The notes under the pieces were generated by a model, which searched no databases, was not told the DNA's origin, and saw nothing but the letters and a program-made list of their open reading frames with translations. This document shows positions 34,848 to 43,352 of a DNA stretch of 64,000 nt, in pieces (the stretch's first letter is position 1; each line of letters starts with the position of its first letter). A program made the translations under genes and the position numbers. The DNA comes from Micromonospora craniellae (GTDB taxonomy: Bacteria > Actinomycetota > Actinomycetes > Mycobacteriales > Micromonosporaceae), in the NCBI RefSeq assembly GCF_014764405.1, contig NZ_CP061725.1, forward strand, positions 3,968,001 to 4,032,000. Direction: 5' to 3'.

Positions 34848-35147
34848 GTGTCCGAATCCTCCCTGGCGGAACTGCTCCGCGCCCGTGGGCTGCGGCTGGA
34901 GCGGCTCGGCCTGGTCACCCACACCCACCTCTCGCACGGTTCGCCGACCGATCACGCCGCCGGTGAGGACCAGCACGTCCACCTGGTCTGCCGGGAGTGC
35001 GGCGCGATCGACGAGATGGCATCCGAGCTGCTGCGCCCGCTGGCCGACCAGTCGGCGGCCGAGCGGGGCTTCCGGGTCGACATCGGCCACGTCTCCTTCT
35101 TCGGGTTGTGCGAGCGGTGCGGAGACGGAAACGGGGGCCAGAAATGA
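34848..35147 (+). CDS. Fur-family protein with internal deletion of the DNA-binding domain
   Basis: Product of 99 residues. The first ~16 residues (SSLAELLRARGLRL) are the start of an actinobacterial Fur protein, and the rest from ERLGLVTHTHLSHGSP matches the Fur dimer/metal domain (AGEDQHVHLVCRECG, then CERCG). The ~45 residues normally between them, holding the winged helix, are missing; the join is in frame near 34893-34905. Metal-ligand His and Cys are kept. It overlaps ygfZ by four bases (ATGA). It cannot bind DNA as normal Fur does; a decayed gene or a dominant-negative dimer partner are both possible. Confidence 0.75.
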   Translation: MSESSLAELLRARGLRLERLGLVTHTHLSHGSPTDHAAGEDQHVHLVCRECGAIDEMASELLRPLADQSAAERGFRVDIGHVSFFGLCERCGDGNGGQK

Positions 35148-36256
35148 TCGACATCGCGGGTGCGGTGGCTGTCGAGAGCATCGACGAGGCCAGCCGGGAT
35201 CAGCCGGACCCGGCCCACGCGGCGGCCGGCGTACGGTCGGTGGCCGCGCACTACGGCGACCCGATGCGCGAGCAACGCCTGCTGGACACCGAGGTCGGTC
35301 TGGTGGACCGCTCGCACCGGGCTGTCGTCGCGGTGCCGGGCGCGGAGCGGATCTCCTGGCTGCACACCCTGACCACCCAGCACCTGGCCGAGCTGGGGCC
35401 CTGGCAGGGCACCGAGCTGCTGGTGCTCTCGCCGCACGGGCACGTCGAGCAGCACGCCATGGTGACCGAGGACGGTGACACCACCTGGCTGGACACCGAG
35501 CCCGGCGCCACCGAGGGCCTGTTGGGCTACCTGGAGAAGATGCGCTTCTTTAGCCAGGTCGAGCCCCGCGACGCCACCGCCGAGTACGCGCTGCTGTCGC
35601 TGGTCGGGCCGAAGACGCCCGACGCGGTGGCCCTGCTGGGCGTGCCGCCGCTCGCCGGGCCCGAGGTGATCGGCGTACCGGGTGCCAAGTTCCGTGCCGG
35701 TGAGCTGCCCGCCCGCCCGACCGCCCGGTACGACGTCAAGCCGCTGCCCGACGGCGGCTGGGCCCGGCGCGGGCCGTTGGGCGTGGACCTGCTGGTGCCC
35801 CGGCCCGCGATGGACGAGCTGGTGACCCGGCTGCGCGACGGCGGGGTGCCGCCCGCCGGCCTGTGGGCGTACGAGGCGGTGCGGGTGGCCGCCCGCCGGG
35901 CCCGGGTCGGCGTCGACACCGACCACCGGACCATCCCCGCCGAGGTGGATCTGATCGCCCCCGCCGTGCACCTCGACAAGGGCTGCTACCGGGGGCAGGA
36001 GACGGTCGCCCGGGTGCACAACATGGGTCGTCCGCCGCGGCGCCTGGTCCTGCTGCACCTGGACGGGGTGACCACCGACCAACTTCCGGCCGCCGGTACC
36101 CCGGTCACGTCGGGCGACCGGACGGTCGGCTTCGTCGGCACCGCCGTGCACCACCACGAGCAGGGCCAGATCGCGCTGGCCGTGGTGAAGCGCTCGGTCT
36201 CCGACGACACGACACTGCGGGTCGGCGAGAGCACCGCCGCCATCGACCCACAGTGA
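35144..36256 (+). CDS. ygfZ: Folate-binding YgfZ/CAF17-like protein
   Basis: Protein of 370 residues related to aminomethyltransferase GcvT. It carries the YgfZ signature KGCYRGQE (about residues 278-285) with the conserved Cys; this family supports iron-sulfur cluster assembly or repair with tetrahydrofolate. ATG at 35144 overlaps the fur-remnant stop. The pair fur-ygfZ is common in actinobacteria, which supports the identification of the damaged upstream gene. Confidence 0.85.
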   Translation: MIDIAGAVAVESIDEASRDQPDPAHAAAGVRSVAAHYGDPMREQRLLDTEVGLVDRSHRAVVAVPGAERISWLHTLTTQHLAELGPWQGTELLVLSPHGHVEQHAMVTEDGDTTWLDTEPGATEGLLGYLEKMRFFSQVEPRDATAEYALLSLVGPKTPDAVALLGVPPLAGPEVIGVPGAKFRAGELPARPTARYDVKPLPDGGWARRGPLGVDLLVPRPAMDELVTRLRDGGVPPAGLWAYEAVRVAARRARVGVDTDHRTIPAEVDLIAPAVHLDKGCYRGQETVARVHNMGRPPRRLVLLHLDGVTTDQLPAAGTPVTSGDRTVGFVGTAVHHHEQGQIALAVVKRSVSDDTTLRVGESTAAIDPQ

Positions 36257-36258
36257 TG

Positions 36259-36334
36259 TAAGGAAGGGCCCCCTACTAACGCCTGCGGTAGAGGAAGGGA
36301 CCCCTGCTAACACCGACGGACCCCTGCTGACACC
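36259..36334. repeat. Dispersed palindromic element, copy 2 (degenerate)
   Basis: AAGGAAGGGCCCCCTACTAACGCCT, then GCGGTAGAGGAAGGG and CCCCTGCTAACACC; a partial third CCCCTGCTGACACC follows. It belongs to the same family as 12639-12686 and 38299-38352 but the arms no longer pair perfectly. Located right after ygfZ, where a terminator would be. Confidence 0.65.
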
Positions 36335-36367
36335 CGGACCCGGGCCGGGGGTTCTAGGATCGCCGGC

Positions 36368-37195
36368 ATGACAACAGCGACGTTGATCACGGTTGCCCCC
36401 ACCGGCGCGGAGTCGGCCAAGACGGAGGTGCCGGCGCTGCCGGTGACCCTGGACGAGCTGCTGCTCACCGCCAAGGAGTGCGAGGCGCTGGGTGCCTCCG
36501 TGATCCACGTCCACATCCGCGACGGCGAGGCACGCCCGACCCTGGACCAGGGGCGGCTGCGGGAGACCGTGGCGGCGCTGCGGGAGAGCACCGACCTGAT
36601 CGTGCAGCTCTCCACCGGCGGGACGGTCACCGATCCGGAGGCCGACCGGCTGGCCGTGCTGGAGGCGGGACCGGACATGGCCTCGTGCGCCATGGGCACG
36701 GTCAACTTCGGCGACGACGTCTTCCTCAACCGCTGGGAGTTCATCGTCGACCTGCACACCCGGATGCAGGAGCGCGGGGTCGTGCCCGAGTACGAGATCT
36801 TCGACCTCGGCCACCTGACCGCGTTGCAGCGGCTGCTCGGCCGGTACGGGCTGCCGCACGGCGGGCACGTGCACGTCGACTTCGTGATGGGTGTGCCGGG
36901 CGGCATGCCGGGCACCACGGCGGCCCTGGTCGCGGCCCAGCAGATGCTGCGGGACCTGCCGGAGGGGACCACGTTCTCGGCGACCGGTGTCGGCCGCACC
37001 ACGATCCCGGTGCTGCTCGCCTCGCTGTCGACCGGTGGCCACCTGCGGGTCGGCATGGAGGACACGATCACGTACGCCAAGGGGCGCCCGGTGGAGTCCA
37101 ACATGCAGCTGGTCGCCCGCGCGGTCGGGTTCGCCCAGCTCGCACAGCGTCCGCCGATGACCACCGCCGACGCGCGCGAGCTGCTCGGAATGTAA
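36368..37195 (+). CDS. BKACE-family beta-keto acid cleavage enzyme (DUF849)
   Basis: TIM-barrel Zn enzyme of 275 residues that cleaves a beta-keto acid with acetyl-CoA (the Kce family, first known from lysine fermentation). Zn ligands are in VIHVHIRDGE and GHVHVDFVMG; the closing GMEDTITYAKGRPVESN is typical. The specific keto acid is not predictable; the family is diverse. ATG at 36368. Confidence 0.85.
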   Translation: MTTATLITVAPTGAESAKTEVPALPVTLDELLLTAKECEALGASVIHVHIRDGEARPTLDQGRLRETVAALRESTDLIVQLSTGGTVTDPEADRLAVLEAGPDMASCAMGTVNFGDDVFLNRWEFIVDLHTRMQERGVVPEYEIFDLGHLTALQRLLGRYGLPHGGHVHVDFVMGVPGGMPGTTAALVAAQQMLRDLPEGTTFSATGVGRTTIPVLLASLSTGGHLRVGMEDTITYAKGRPVESNMQLVARAVGFAQLAQRPPMTTADARELLGM

Positions 37196-37290
37196 GGGGA
37201 TAACTCCCCGCCGTTGCTGTACACCCCGGAGGTGGCGTCCCTGTTCACCCCGGTGCCGACCTGCCCCGCACCGTCGGTACCGTCCACGTT

Positions 37291-38250
37291 GTGGGAGAGA
37301 CGTACGAGGGCGGCGCGGCCCTCGCCGAGGTGGTCCGGTCCGGCTTCGTGGAGGGCGTACACCGGGGTTCGGTGGTGGTGCTCGACGCCGGCGGTGCGGT
37401 GGTCGCCGCCGCGGGCGACGTGACCTCGCCGGTCTTCCCGCGTTCGGCGAACAAGCCGATGCAGACGGTCGGGATGATCGGTGCCGGGCTGCCGCTGACC
37501 GAGCCAGCCGACCTGGCCCTGGTGTCGGCCAGCCACGCGGGGGAGGAGTTCCACCTGGCCCGGGTGGCGGGGCTGCTCGCCACCGCCGGTCTCGACGAGG
37601 ACGCGCTGCACTGTCCGCCGGAACTGCCGGTCGGTGAGCAGGCCCGCGAGGCGGCGCTGCGGGCCGGCGGAGGTCCCACCCGCCTCCAGATGAACTGTTC
37701 CGGCAAGCACGCCGGGATGTTGCTGACCTGCCGGGCCGCCGGTTGGCCGGTGGACGGGTACTGGCGTCCCGAGCACCCGCTCCAGCAGCGGCTGCGGGAC
37801 GCGGTTGAGGAGTTGACCGGTACGCGGGCCGTGGCGGTCGGTGTGGACGGGTGCGGCGCGCCGGTGCTGTCGACGTCGCTGACCGGGCTGGCCGGGGCGT
37901 ACCTGCGGCTGGTCACGGCGGAGGAGGGCACGGCCGTGCGCGCGGTGGCCGACGCGATGCGCGGGCACCCGGAGATCGTCGGCGGCACCGAGGCCGACGA
38001 CACCCGGCTGATGCGTGGCGTACCGGGGCTGCTGGCGAAGGTGGGCGCGGAGGGTGTGATCGCGACGGCACTGCCCGGCATCGGCGCGGTGGCGTTGAAG
38101 ATCGACGACGGCGCCGGTCGTCCCCGGATGCCGGTGCTGGTCTCCGCGCTGCGCCGGCTCGGCGTCGACGCGCCGGTGCTGGCGGAGTTCGCCGAGGTGC
38201 CTCTCTTCGGTGGCGGCCTGCCGGTCGGTGCCGTCCGTCCGCTCTGGTGA
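37291..38250 (+). CDS. Asparaginase (asparaginase II, Rhizobium-AnsA type)
   Basis: Protein of 319 residues of the Asparaginase_II family, hydrolysing L-asparagine. Motifs: VVRSGFVEGVHRGSVVVLD, PVFPRSANKP with the SxxK pair (Ser-Ala-Asn-Lys), NCSGKHAGML, GVDGCGAPV and FGGGLPVG. This family differs from E. coli-type asparaginases. GTG start at 37291. A dispersed palindrome follows 48 bp after the stop. Confidence 0.85.
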   Translation: MGETYEGGAALAEVVRSGFVEGVHRGSVVVLDAGGAVVAAAGDVTSPVFPRSANKPMQTVGMIGAGLPLTEPADLALVSASHAGEEFHLARVAGLLATAGLDEDALHCPPELPVGEQAREAALRAGGGPTRLQMNCSGKHAGMLLTCRAAGWPVDGYWRPEHPLQQRLRDAVEELTGTRAVAVGVDGCGAPVLSTSLTGLAGAYLRLVTAEEGTAVRAVADAMRGHPEIVGGTEADDTRLMRGVPGLLAKVGAEGVIATALPGIGAVALKIDDGAGRPRMPVLVSALRRLGVDAPVLAEFAEVPLFGGGLPVGAVRPLW

Positions 38251-38298
38251 CGCCTCGGCGGCCGCCGGCAGCCGCCGTCGCCCGCCGGCGGGTGACAG

Positions 38299-38352
38299 GT
38301 TAGGAAGGGTCCCCTGCTCTACCGCAGGCGTTAGCAGGGGACCCTTCCTAAC
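38299..38352. repeat. Dispersed palindromic element, copy 3 (perfect 20-bp arms)
   Basis: GTTAGGAAGGGTCCCCTGCT (38299-38318) and AGCAGGGGACCCTTCCTAAC (38333-38352) with a 14-nt loop CTACCGCAGGCGTT. In reverse it reads through the same loop sequence as copy 2. Best-preserved copy in the window; probable terminator of the asparaginase gene. Confidence 0.8.
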
Positions 38353-38410
38353 ACTGGGTCCCTAAGTACGACCGGTCGCGCGTGGGCGCAAACCCGGACG
38401 TGGAGACCTT

Positions 38411-38461
38411 GCTAACTCGGGCTAGCGTTTTGCTTGCAACGGCTAGCAGGGCCGGTTAGCG
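38411..38461 (+). promoter_or_regulatory. Promoter/operator region of the XRE gene
   Basis: Four related hexamers GCTAAC (38411), GCTAGC (38421), GCTAGC (38442) and GTTAGC (38455) crowd into 50 bp; GCTAGC is itself palindromic. A possible -35 TTGCAA (38434-38439) and -10 TTAGCG (38456-38461), 16 bp apart, overlap them and would give leaderless transcription at the ATG 38469. Likely autoregulation by the XRE protein. Confidence 0.45.
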
Positions 38462-38468
38462 TGGAGAC

Positions 38469-39104
38469 ATGGCCACTTCCAAGGACCTTCCCGATGTCGG
38501 CGGGTTCATTCGTGACCTGCGGCGGAACGCGAAGATCTCGCTGCGGCAGCTCGCCGAGCAGGCCGGGGTGAGCAACCCCTACCTGAGCCAGATAGAGCGG
38601 GGCCTGCGTCGCCCCAGCGCCGAGGTGCTCCAGCAGCTCGCCAGCGCGCTACGGGTCTCCACCCCGGCGATGTACCTGCGCGCCGGGCTCCTCGACGACA
38701 AGGAGGGCCAGGGCGTGCTGGCGGCCATCGCGGTCGACCCGGACCTGACCATGGCCCAGAAGCAGTCCCTGACCCAGATCTACGAGACGTTCCGCCGGGA
38801 GAACGCCCGGCTCGCCGACGCGACCGCGGCAGCGGACGCCGCGCGGGAGGGCACCACCGGCACCGACATGGCCGGCGGGACGAACGCCGCGAACGACGTT
38901 CCCGATCTCACCTCGCCCGACGTGGCGAACCTGGCCGCCACCGGCCCCACCACCGCCGAGGGGTCGCCGACCGAGGCCGTACTGGAATCGGTCGCCGTGA
39001 CCGAGGCCGGTCCGGCCCCCGCGCCGACCCGCACCCCAGCCAGGAAGACCGCCCGCACGGTGGTCCGCAAGGCCGCCGCCGCGGCCCAGGAGGAGAAGTC
39101 ATGA
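38469..39104 (+). CDS. XRE-family regulator (Rv0474-like)
   Basis: Protein of 211 residues. Helix-turn-helix at about residues 12-66 (SLRQLAEQAGVSNPYLSQIERGLRRPSAE); then a helical segment and a long low-complexity Ala/Thr tail ending in basic residues. The downstream HbhA-like and DUF2516 genes match mycobacterial Rv0474-Rv0475-Rv0476. The stop overlaps the next start by four bases (ATGA). Confidence 0.8.
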   Translation: MATSKDLPDVGGFIRDLRRNAKISLRQLAEQAGVSNPYLSQIERGLRRPSAEVLQQLASALRVSTPAMYLRAGLLDDKEGQGVLAAIAVDPDLTMAQKQSLTQIYETFRRENARLADATAAADAAREGTTGTDMAGGTNAANDVPDLTSPDVANLAATGPTTAEGSPTEAVLESVAVTEAGPAPAPTRTPARKTARTVVRKAAAAAQEEKS

Positions 39105-39865
39105 CCCAGCCGAAGACCGACCGCATTCCCGCCCCGATCTACGCTGCCGCCGGCGCCGGTGACCTCGCACTGCAGCAGTTGCGGCGACTGCCGACCGTGG
39201 TCGGTGAGCTGCGTGACCGGGTCGCCGCCGACGGTGGCCGGGTGGTGAGCGACCTCGGTGGCAAGGCCGTCGTCGCCGGGTTCGAGCTGCGCCAGAAGGC
39301 CAACGAGGCGCTGCGCAACGCCAACCAGACCGCCGGGTCGCTGCGGCAGAAGGCCACTCCGGTCGCCGACCTCAACCGGCTGCGTGAGGTGGCGGACCCG
39401 GCGAAGCTGCGCGAGGCCGCCGACGTGAACAAGCTGCGGGAGGCCGCCGACCTGGACCGGCTGCGCGAGCTGGCGACCCGCAACGCCGCCGTGGTCGTCG
39501 CCGGCGCCCACGCCGCCCAGGAGCGGGCGTTGGCCGCGTACGGTGCGCTCGTCGCGCATGGTGAGCGGGTCGTCGGTGCGGGCGTGGTGGATGCCGCCGA
39601 GACGGTGAACGCCGACATCGATGCCACCGACGCCACAATGGAGCCCGCCGCGATCGCGCCGGACGCCGAGCCGGCGCAGCAGCGCAAGCAGGCCGAGGCG
39701 CCCAGTCCGGCCGAGGTCGCCGAGATCGTGGAGGCCAAGCCGGCCGCCGCCAAGAAGGCCACCCGGGCAAAGGCGGGCACCCGGCAACCGGCCGCCGCCA
39801 AGCGGACCACGCCGTCGGCGAAACTGCCCCGGGCCACGAAGCGGACCCGTCCCGAGGCCGAGTGA
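39101..39865 (+). CDS. HbhA-like helical protein with Lys/Ala-rich tail
   Basis: Protein of 254 residues. The first half is helical, with four tandem repeats of about 9-12 residues (LNRLREVAD, AKLREAAD, NKLREAAD, LDRLRELA); the end is rich in Lys/Ala/Pro (AKPAAAKKATRAKAGT). Layout and gene context match mycobacterial HbhA, a surface adhesin that also binds lipid inclusions. There is no signal peptide. Adhesion is not implied in this organism; a role in membrane or storage-granule organisation is possible. Confidence 0.7.
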   Translation: MTQPKTDRIPAPIYAAAGAGDLALQQLRRLPTVVGELRDRVAADGGRVVSDLGGKAVVAGFELRQKANEALRNANQTAGSLRQKATPVADLNRLREVADPAKLREAADVNKLREAADLDRLRELATRNAAVVVAGAHAAQERALAAYGALVAHGERVVGAGVVDAAETVNADIDATDATMEPAAIAPDAEPAQQRKQAEAPSPAEVAEIVEAKPAAAKKATRAKAGTRQPAAAKRTTPSAKLPRATKRTRPEAE

Positions 39866-39949
39866 CCACGACAGACGTACCTCGATTGCGGCGACCCCGG
39901 TCACCGTCCTGTCGGACGGATCCGGGGTCGCCAGCATAAGCTTGCCGTC

Positions 39950-40264
39950 ATGGCCAACGCCGCGCCGATCTTCGTCTTCGACGTCCGCTCCGTGATCGAA
40001 CTGATCCTGTTCGTCTTCGCGCTGGTCGTGCAGGGGGTGGCCCTCGTGCACGCCATCACCCAGCGCTCCGACGCCTTCCCCGCCATCGGCACCCTGCCCA
40101 AGGGCGGATGGATCGCGATCCTGGCGGTCACGACCCTGCTGACCCTGCTGACCCGCAGCACGCTGAGCATCTTCGGGCTGATCGGTGTCGCCGCCGCCCT
40201 CATCTATCTGCTCGACGTGCGCGTCGGCCTGCGTGAACTGGGCGACGGTAGAGGATCCTGGTGA
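39950..40264 (+). CDS. DUF2516 small membrane protein
   Basis: Membrane protein of 104 residues with three or four hydrophobic segments (VIELILFVFALVVQGVALVHA, WIAILAVTTLLTLLT, IFGLIGVAAALIYLL), matching DUF2516 (mycobacterial Rv0476). Unknown function; conserved next to the HbhA-type gene. Its stop overlaps the start of the hydrolase gene (GTGA). Confidence 0.8.
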   Translation: MANAAPIFVFDVRSVIELILFVFALVVQGVALVHAITQRSDAFPAIGTLPKGGWIAILAVTTLLTLLTRSTLSIFGLIGVAAALIYLLDVRVGLRELGDGRGSW

Positions 40265-41148
40265 GGGCCTTCCGCTGGCCACCACCACCGAACGGCGGAC
40301 CCCGCACCTGCGGGCCGGGGCCGGGTGCCCCGCGTACCGGTCGTCCGCCGCTGCCCGAGCCGGAGACCGAGCTGGTCGACACCCCGCACGGCGTACGCCT
40401 GGAACGGCTGGTCACCGGCGTCGGTGACCCGGTCACGGTGTTCGCGCACGGGTTCGGCAACGGCATCGCCACCACCCGCCCGTTCGGCAGCGGAGTGCAC
40501 GGACGCAAGGTCTTCTTCCAGTTCCGTGGCCATGGTCGCTCGGACGCGCCGGACGGCCCGTGGAGCTACCTCGACCTCGCCCGGGACCTGCGCGCTGTCG
40601 CGGATCTCGGTGGTGCGACCCGTGCCTTCGGGGTCAGTCTCGGCGCGGGCGCGCTGTGCCGCCTGCTCGTGGAGAGCCCGGACCGATTCGACCGGCTGGT
40701 CTTCTTCCTGCCCGCCGCGCTGGACCGGCCCCGGTGCCCGGCGGCCGGTGCCCGGCTGACCGAGTTGCTGGCGGCGGTGGAGGTCGGGGACGCGTCCGCA
40801 GTGGCCGAGGTGGTCTCGGCCGAGCTGCCGCCGGCTGTCCGCAACACCCCGGCTGGCTGGGCGTACCTGCGACAGCGGCTGGACCACCTGCTCCGCGACG
40901 GACTTGCCGCCGGCCTGGCCGATCTGCCGGGTCAGGTGCCGGTGCCGGACGCCCGGGCGTTGGCGGCGGTGACCGCACCGGCGCTGGTGATCGCCGCAGA
41001 GGGCGACGACCTGCACCCGGTGGAGGTGGCCGAGCAGCTCACCGCCGTGCTGCCGGGGGCCATCCTGCACCGGTACGCCCGTCCCGGCGTGCTGTGGACG
41101 GAACGCGCCGACCTGCGCGGTCGGATCTCCGAGTTCCTGAACGGGTAG
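40261..41148 (+). CDS. Alpha/beta-fold hydrolase
   Basis: Hydrolase of 295 residues. The nucleophile elbow is GVSLGAG (Ser about 123), the oxyanion region FAHGFGNG is near residue 62, and an acid residue is in VIAAEGDDLHP. The third catalytic residue is less clear: the usual C-terminal His region reads ILHRYARPG. GTG start overlaps the DUF2516 stop, so it belongs to the XRE/HbhA-like operon. The substrate is unknown. Confidence 0.75.
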   Translation: MRAFRWPPPPNGGPRTCGPGPGAPRTGRPPLPEPETELVDTPHGVRLERLVTGVGDPVTVFAHGFGNGIATTRPFGSGVHGRKVFFQFRGHGRSDAPDGPWSYLDLARDLRAVADLGGATRAFGVSLGAGALCRLLVESPDRFDRLVFFLPAALDRPRCPAAGARLTELLAAVEVGDASAVAEVVSAELPPAVRNTPAGWAYLRQRLDHLLRDGLAAGLADLPGQVPVPDARALAAVTAPALVIAAEGDDLHPVEVAEQLTAVLPGAILHRYARPGVLWTERADLRGRISEFLNG

Positions 41149-41316
41149 CTCCGGGTGGTGGTGGACTTCCGTCGCCGCCGCAGCTCTCTCGGGCGTCGGC
41201 GCCGTGGGCCGGACCGTAAGGTGTCCGCTGTTCAAGCGGGGTTCTTCACCCGATCGTCGCGACAGATTACAAGATCATCTCATCTTTCGCGGTGATTTCT
41301 GCTGTACGGTCTCTGA

Positions 41317-41535
41317 GTGAGAACCGAGCGTCACTGGTGGAACGGCGACCGCACCGTGCGTGGCCGTCGCGACGTGTTCATCCGCACCGACGGCGAGTCG
41401 TGGGAGGTCGAGGCCCGGGCCGGCGGCGGTGCCGGCGGGTCGAAGATCATTCCGTGTCCGGGCCTACGGTCGGCGGAGATCCTGGCCGGAGCGTGGATGG
41501 ACGGCCAGCGCAAGTGGCAGGACGTCGCAACCTGA
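41317..41535 (+). CDS. Small conserved actinobacterial protein, 72 aa
   Basis: Starts RTERHWWNGDRTVRGRRDVFIR and continues GESWEVEARAGGGAGGSK; beta-rich, no motif with known function. GTG at 41317 is six bases after a TACGGT -10-like box (41305-41310), which suggests leaderless transcription. Its upstream 168 bp are unusually AT-rich for this DNA. It precedes the DEAD-box helicase gene on the same strand. Confidence 0.65.
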   Translation: MRTERHWWNGDRTVRGRRDVFIRTDGESWEVEARAGGGAGGSKIIPCPGLRSAEILAGAWMDGQRKWQDVAT

Positions 41536-41687
41536 ACAGATCGTGCTCCCGCACGTGGGCGGGCGGCAGGGGGTAGACTGACCTTGCGGCCCTGTCCTGG
41601 CGGGCCGGTTCGATGTCCCAGGCCACGCGCTGCGGCCGGTAAGCGGTCAGCGCCGGGCGGGATCTTTCTTCGACGTTCGGAGCATTC

Positions 41688-43316
41688 ATGGCGGCCCGCC
41701 GCCCACAGCAGCAGAACACCTCCTCGACCACTCCCACCTTTGCCGACCTCGGCGTGCCCGAGACGCTCACCCGCGTCCTCGCCACGACCGGGGTGGCCCG
41801 GCCGTTCCCGATCCAGACGGCGACCCTGCCCGACGCGATCGCCGGGCGCGACGTGCTCGGTCGTGGCCGCACCGGTTCGGGCAAGACCTACGCCTTCGTG
41901 CTGGCGGTGCTGACCCGGCTGGCCGCCACCCCCGCCCCCCGGCGGGCCGGGCGTCCCCGGGCGCTGATCCTCGCGCCCACCCGTGAGCTGGCTTCCCAGA
42001 TCGACAGCGTGATGGCGCCGCTGGCGCGGGCTCTGTCGCTGCGCACGATGACCGTCTTCGGCGGCGTGGCCGCCAACCCGCAGATCAAGGGCCTGCGTGC
42101 CGGGGTCGACGTGGTGGTGGCCTGCCCGGGCCGGCTCGCCGACCACGTCGACGCGGGCCACGCGCACCTGGACGCGGTCGAGATCACCGTGCTCGACGAG
42201 GCCGACCACATGGCCGACCTCGGCTTCCTGCCCACCGTACGGCGGTTGCTGGACCAGACCCCGCGGGGCGGTCAGCGCCTGCTCTTCTCCGCCACCCTGG
42301 ACGCCGGTGTCGACGTGCTCGTCCGCCGGTTCCTCACCGACCCGGTCACGCACAGTGTCGACTCGACGCTGTCCCCGGTCACCGCGATGACGCACCACGT
42401 GCTGCACGTGCTCGCCGACGACCGGTTCGCCGTGCTGGTCGACCTGGTCGCCACACCGGGCCGCAGCGTGGTGTTCACCCGCACCAAGCGGGGAGCCAAG
42501 ACGCTTACCCGTCGGCTGGTCGCCGCCGGTGTGAAGACCGTGGAGCTGCACGGCAACCTGGCCCAGGGCGCGCGGGCCCGGAATCTCCAGGCGTTCTCCG
42601 ACGGCGAGGTGCAGACACTCGTCGCCACCGACATCGCCGCCCGGGGCATCCACATCGACGACGTGGCCCTCGTGGTGCACGCCGACCCACCTGCCGAGCA
42701 CAAGGCGTACCTGCACCGGTCGGGGCGTACCGCCCGGGCCGGCGCGGCCGGCACGGTCGTCACCCTGATGACCGACCAGCAGGCGTCCGAGGTGCGGGAG
42801 CTGACCCGCAAGGCAGGTATCCGGGTGACCACCACCCGGCTGCGTCCTGGTGACGCGTTGCTGCGCGAGATCGCTCCGGGGGAGCGGACGCTCGTCGCCC
42901 GACCGGTGACGGAGTCGGTCGAGCCGGCACGCGAGCCACGGTCGAACCGGGGCGGCCGTCGCGGCGGCAGGTCGGCCGGCTCGTCCCGGGCCGGCTCGTC
43001 CCGGGCCGGTTCGGTCCAGGCCGGTTCGGTCCAGGCCGGTTCGTCCCGCACCAATGCGGCGCAGCCCGGCGCCGGGCGGTCCCGTGGCGCACAGGGCGGC
43101 ACGGCACGATCCCAGGGGGCGCAGGTCGGTTCGTCGCGGTCCCAGGCGGCGCAGGCCGGTTCGGCCCGCTCCCAAGGGGCGCAGACGGGCGCAGGGCGGC
43201 AGGGTACGCGGTCGCAGGCGGCCCGATCCGGCTCGGCACCGACCGGCGGGGCGCGGACCGGAGCGGCGGCCTTCTCCGCCCGGGCGCGGCCGGGTGGACG
43301 TCGTCGCCAAAGCTGA
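41688..43316 (+). CDS. DEAD-box RNA helicase (RhlE-like) with repeat-rich tail
   Basis: RNA helicase of 542 residues. Q motif and FADLGVPETLTRVL lead to Walker A GRGRTGSGKTYAF, PTRELASQI, the DEAD-type box as VLDEADHM, SAT in LLFSATLD, then TDIAARGIHI and HRSGRTARAG. The last ~135 residues are low complexity: 5-residue repeats GSSRA/GSVQA encoded by a 15-bp tandem repeat (42978-43052) followed by degenerate SRSQGAQ units, probably for RNA binding. Likely works in ribosome assembly or cold adaptation. Confidence 0.9.
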   Translation: MAARRPQQQNTSSTTPTFADLGVPETLTRVLATTGVARPFPIQTATLPDAIAGRDVLGRGRTGSGKTYAFVLAVLTRLAATPAPRRAGRPRALILAPTRELASQIDSVMAPLARALSLRTMTVFGGVAANPQIKGLRAGVDVVVACPGRLADHVDAGHAHLDAVEITVLDEADHMADLGFLPTVRRLLDQTPRGGQRLLFSATLDAGVDVLVRRFLTDPVTHSVDSTLSPVTAMTHHVLHVLADDRFAVLVDLVATPGRSVVFTRTKRGAKTLTRRLVAAGVKTVELHGNLAQGARARNLQAFSDGEVQTLVATDIAARGIHIDDVALVVHADPPAEHKAYLHRSGRTARAGAAGTVVTLMTDQQASEVRELTRKAGIRVTTTRLRPGDALLREIAPGERTLVARPVTESVEPAREPRSNRGGRRGGRSAGSSRAGSSRAGSVQAGSVQAGSSRTNAAQPGAGRSRGAQGGTARSQGAQVGSSRSQAAQAGSARSQGAQTGAGRQGTRSQAARSGSAPTGGARTGAAAFSARARPGGRRRQS

Positions 43317-43352
43317 CGTCGGCTGTCAGGTACTCCTGGCAACGTGACCGTC

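Noticed and set aside
34952..37968. Two long minus-strand open frames (696 and 553 codons)
   Set aside because: Antisense to ygfZ, BKACE and asparaginase genes, whose motifs are unambiguous.
43344..43352. GTG start for the SDR gene
   Set aside because: Possible, but ATG 43353 gives the usual short lead before the cofactor motif and no stronger ribosome site favours the GTG.
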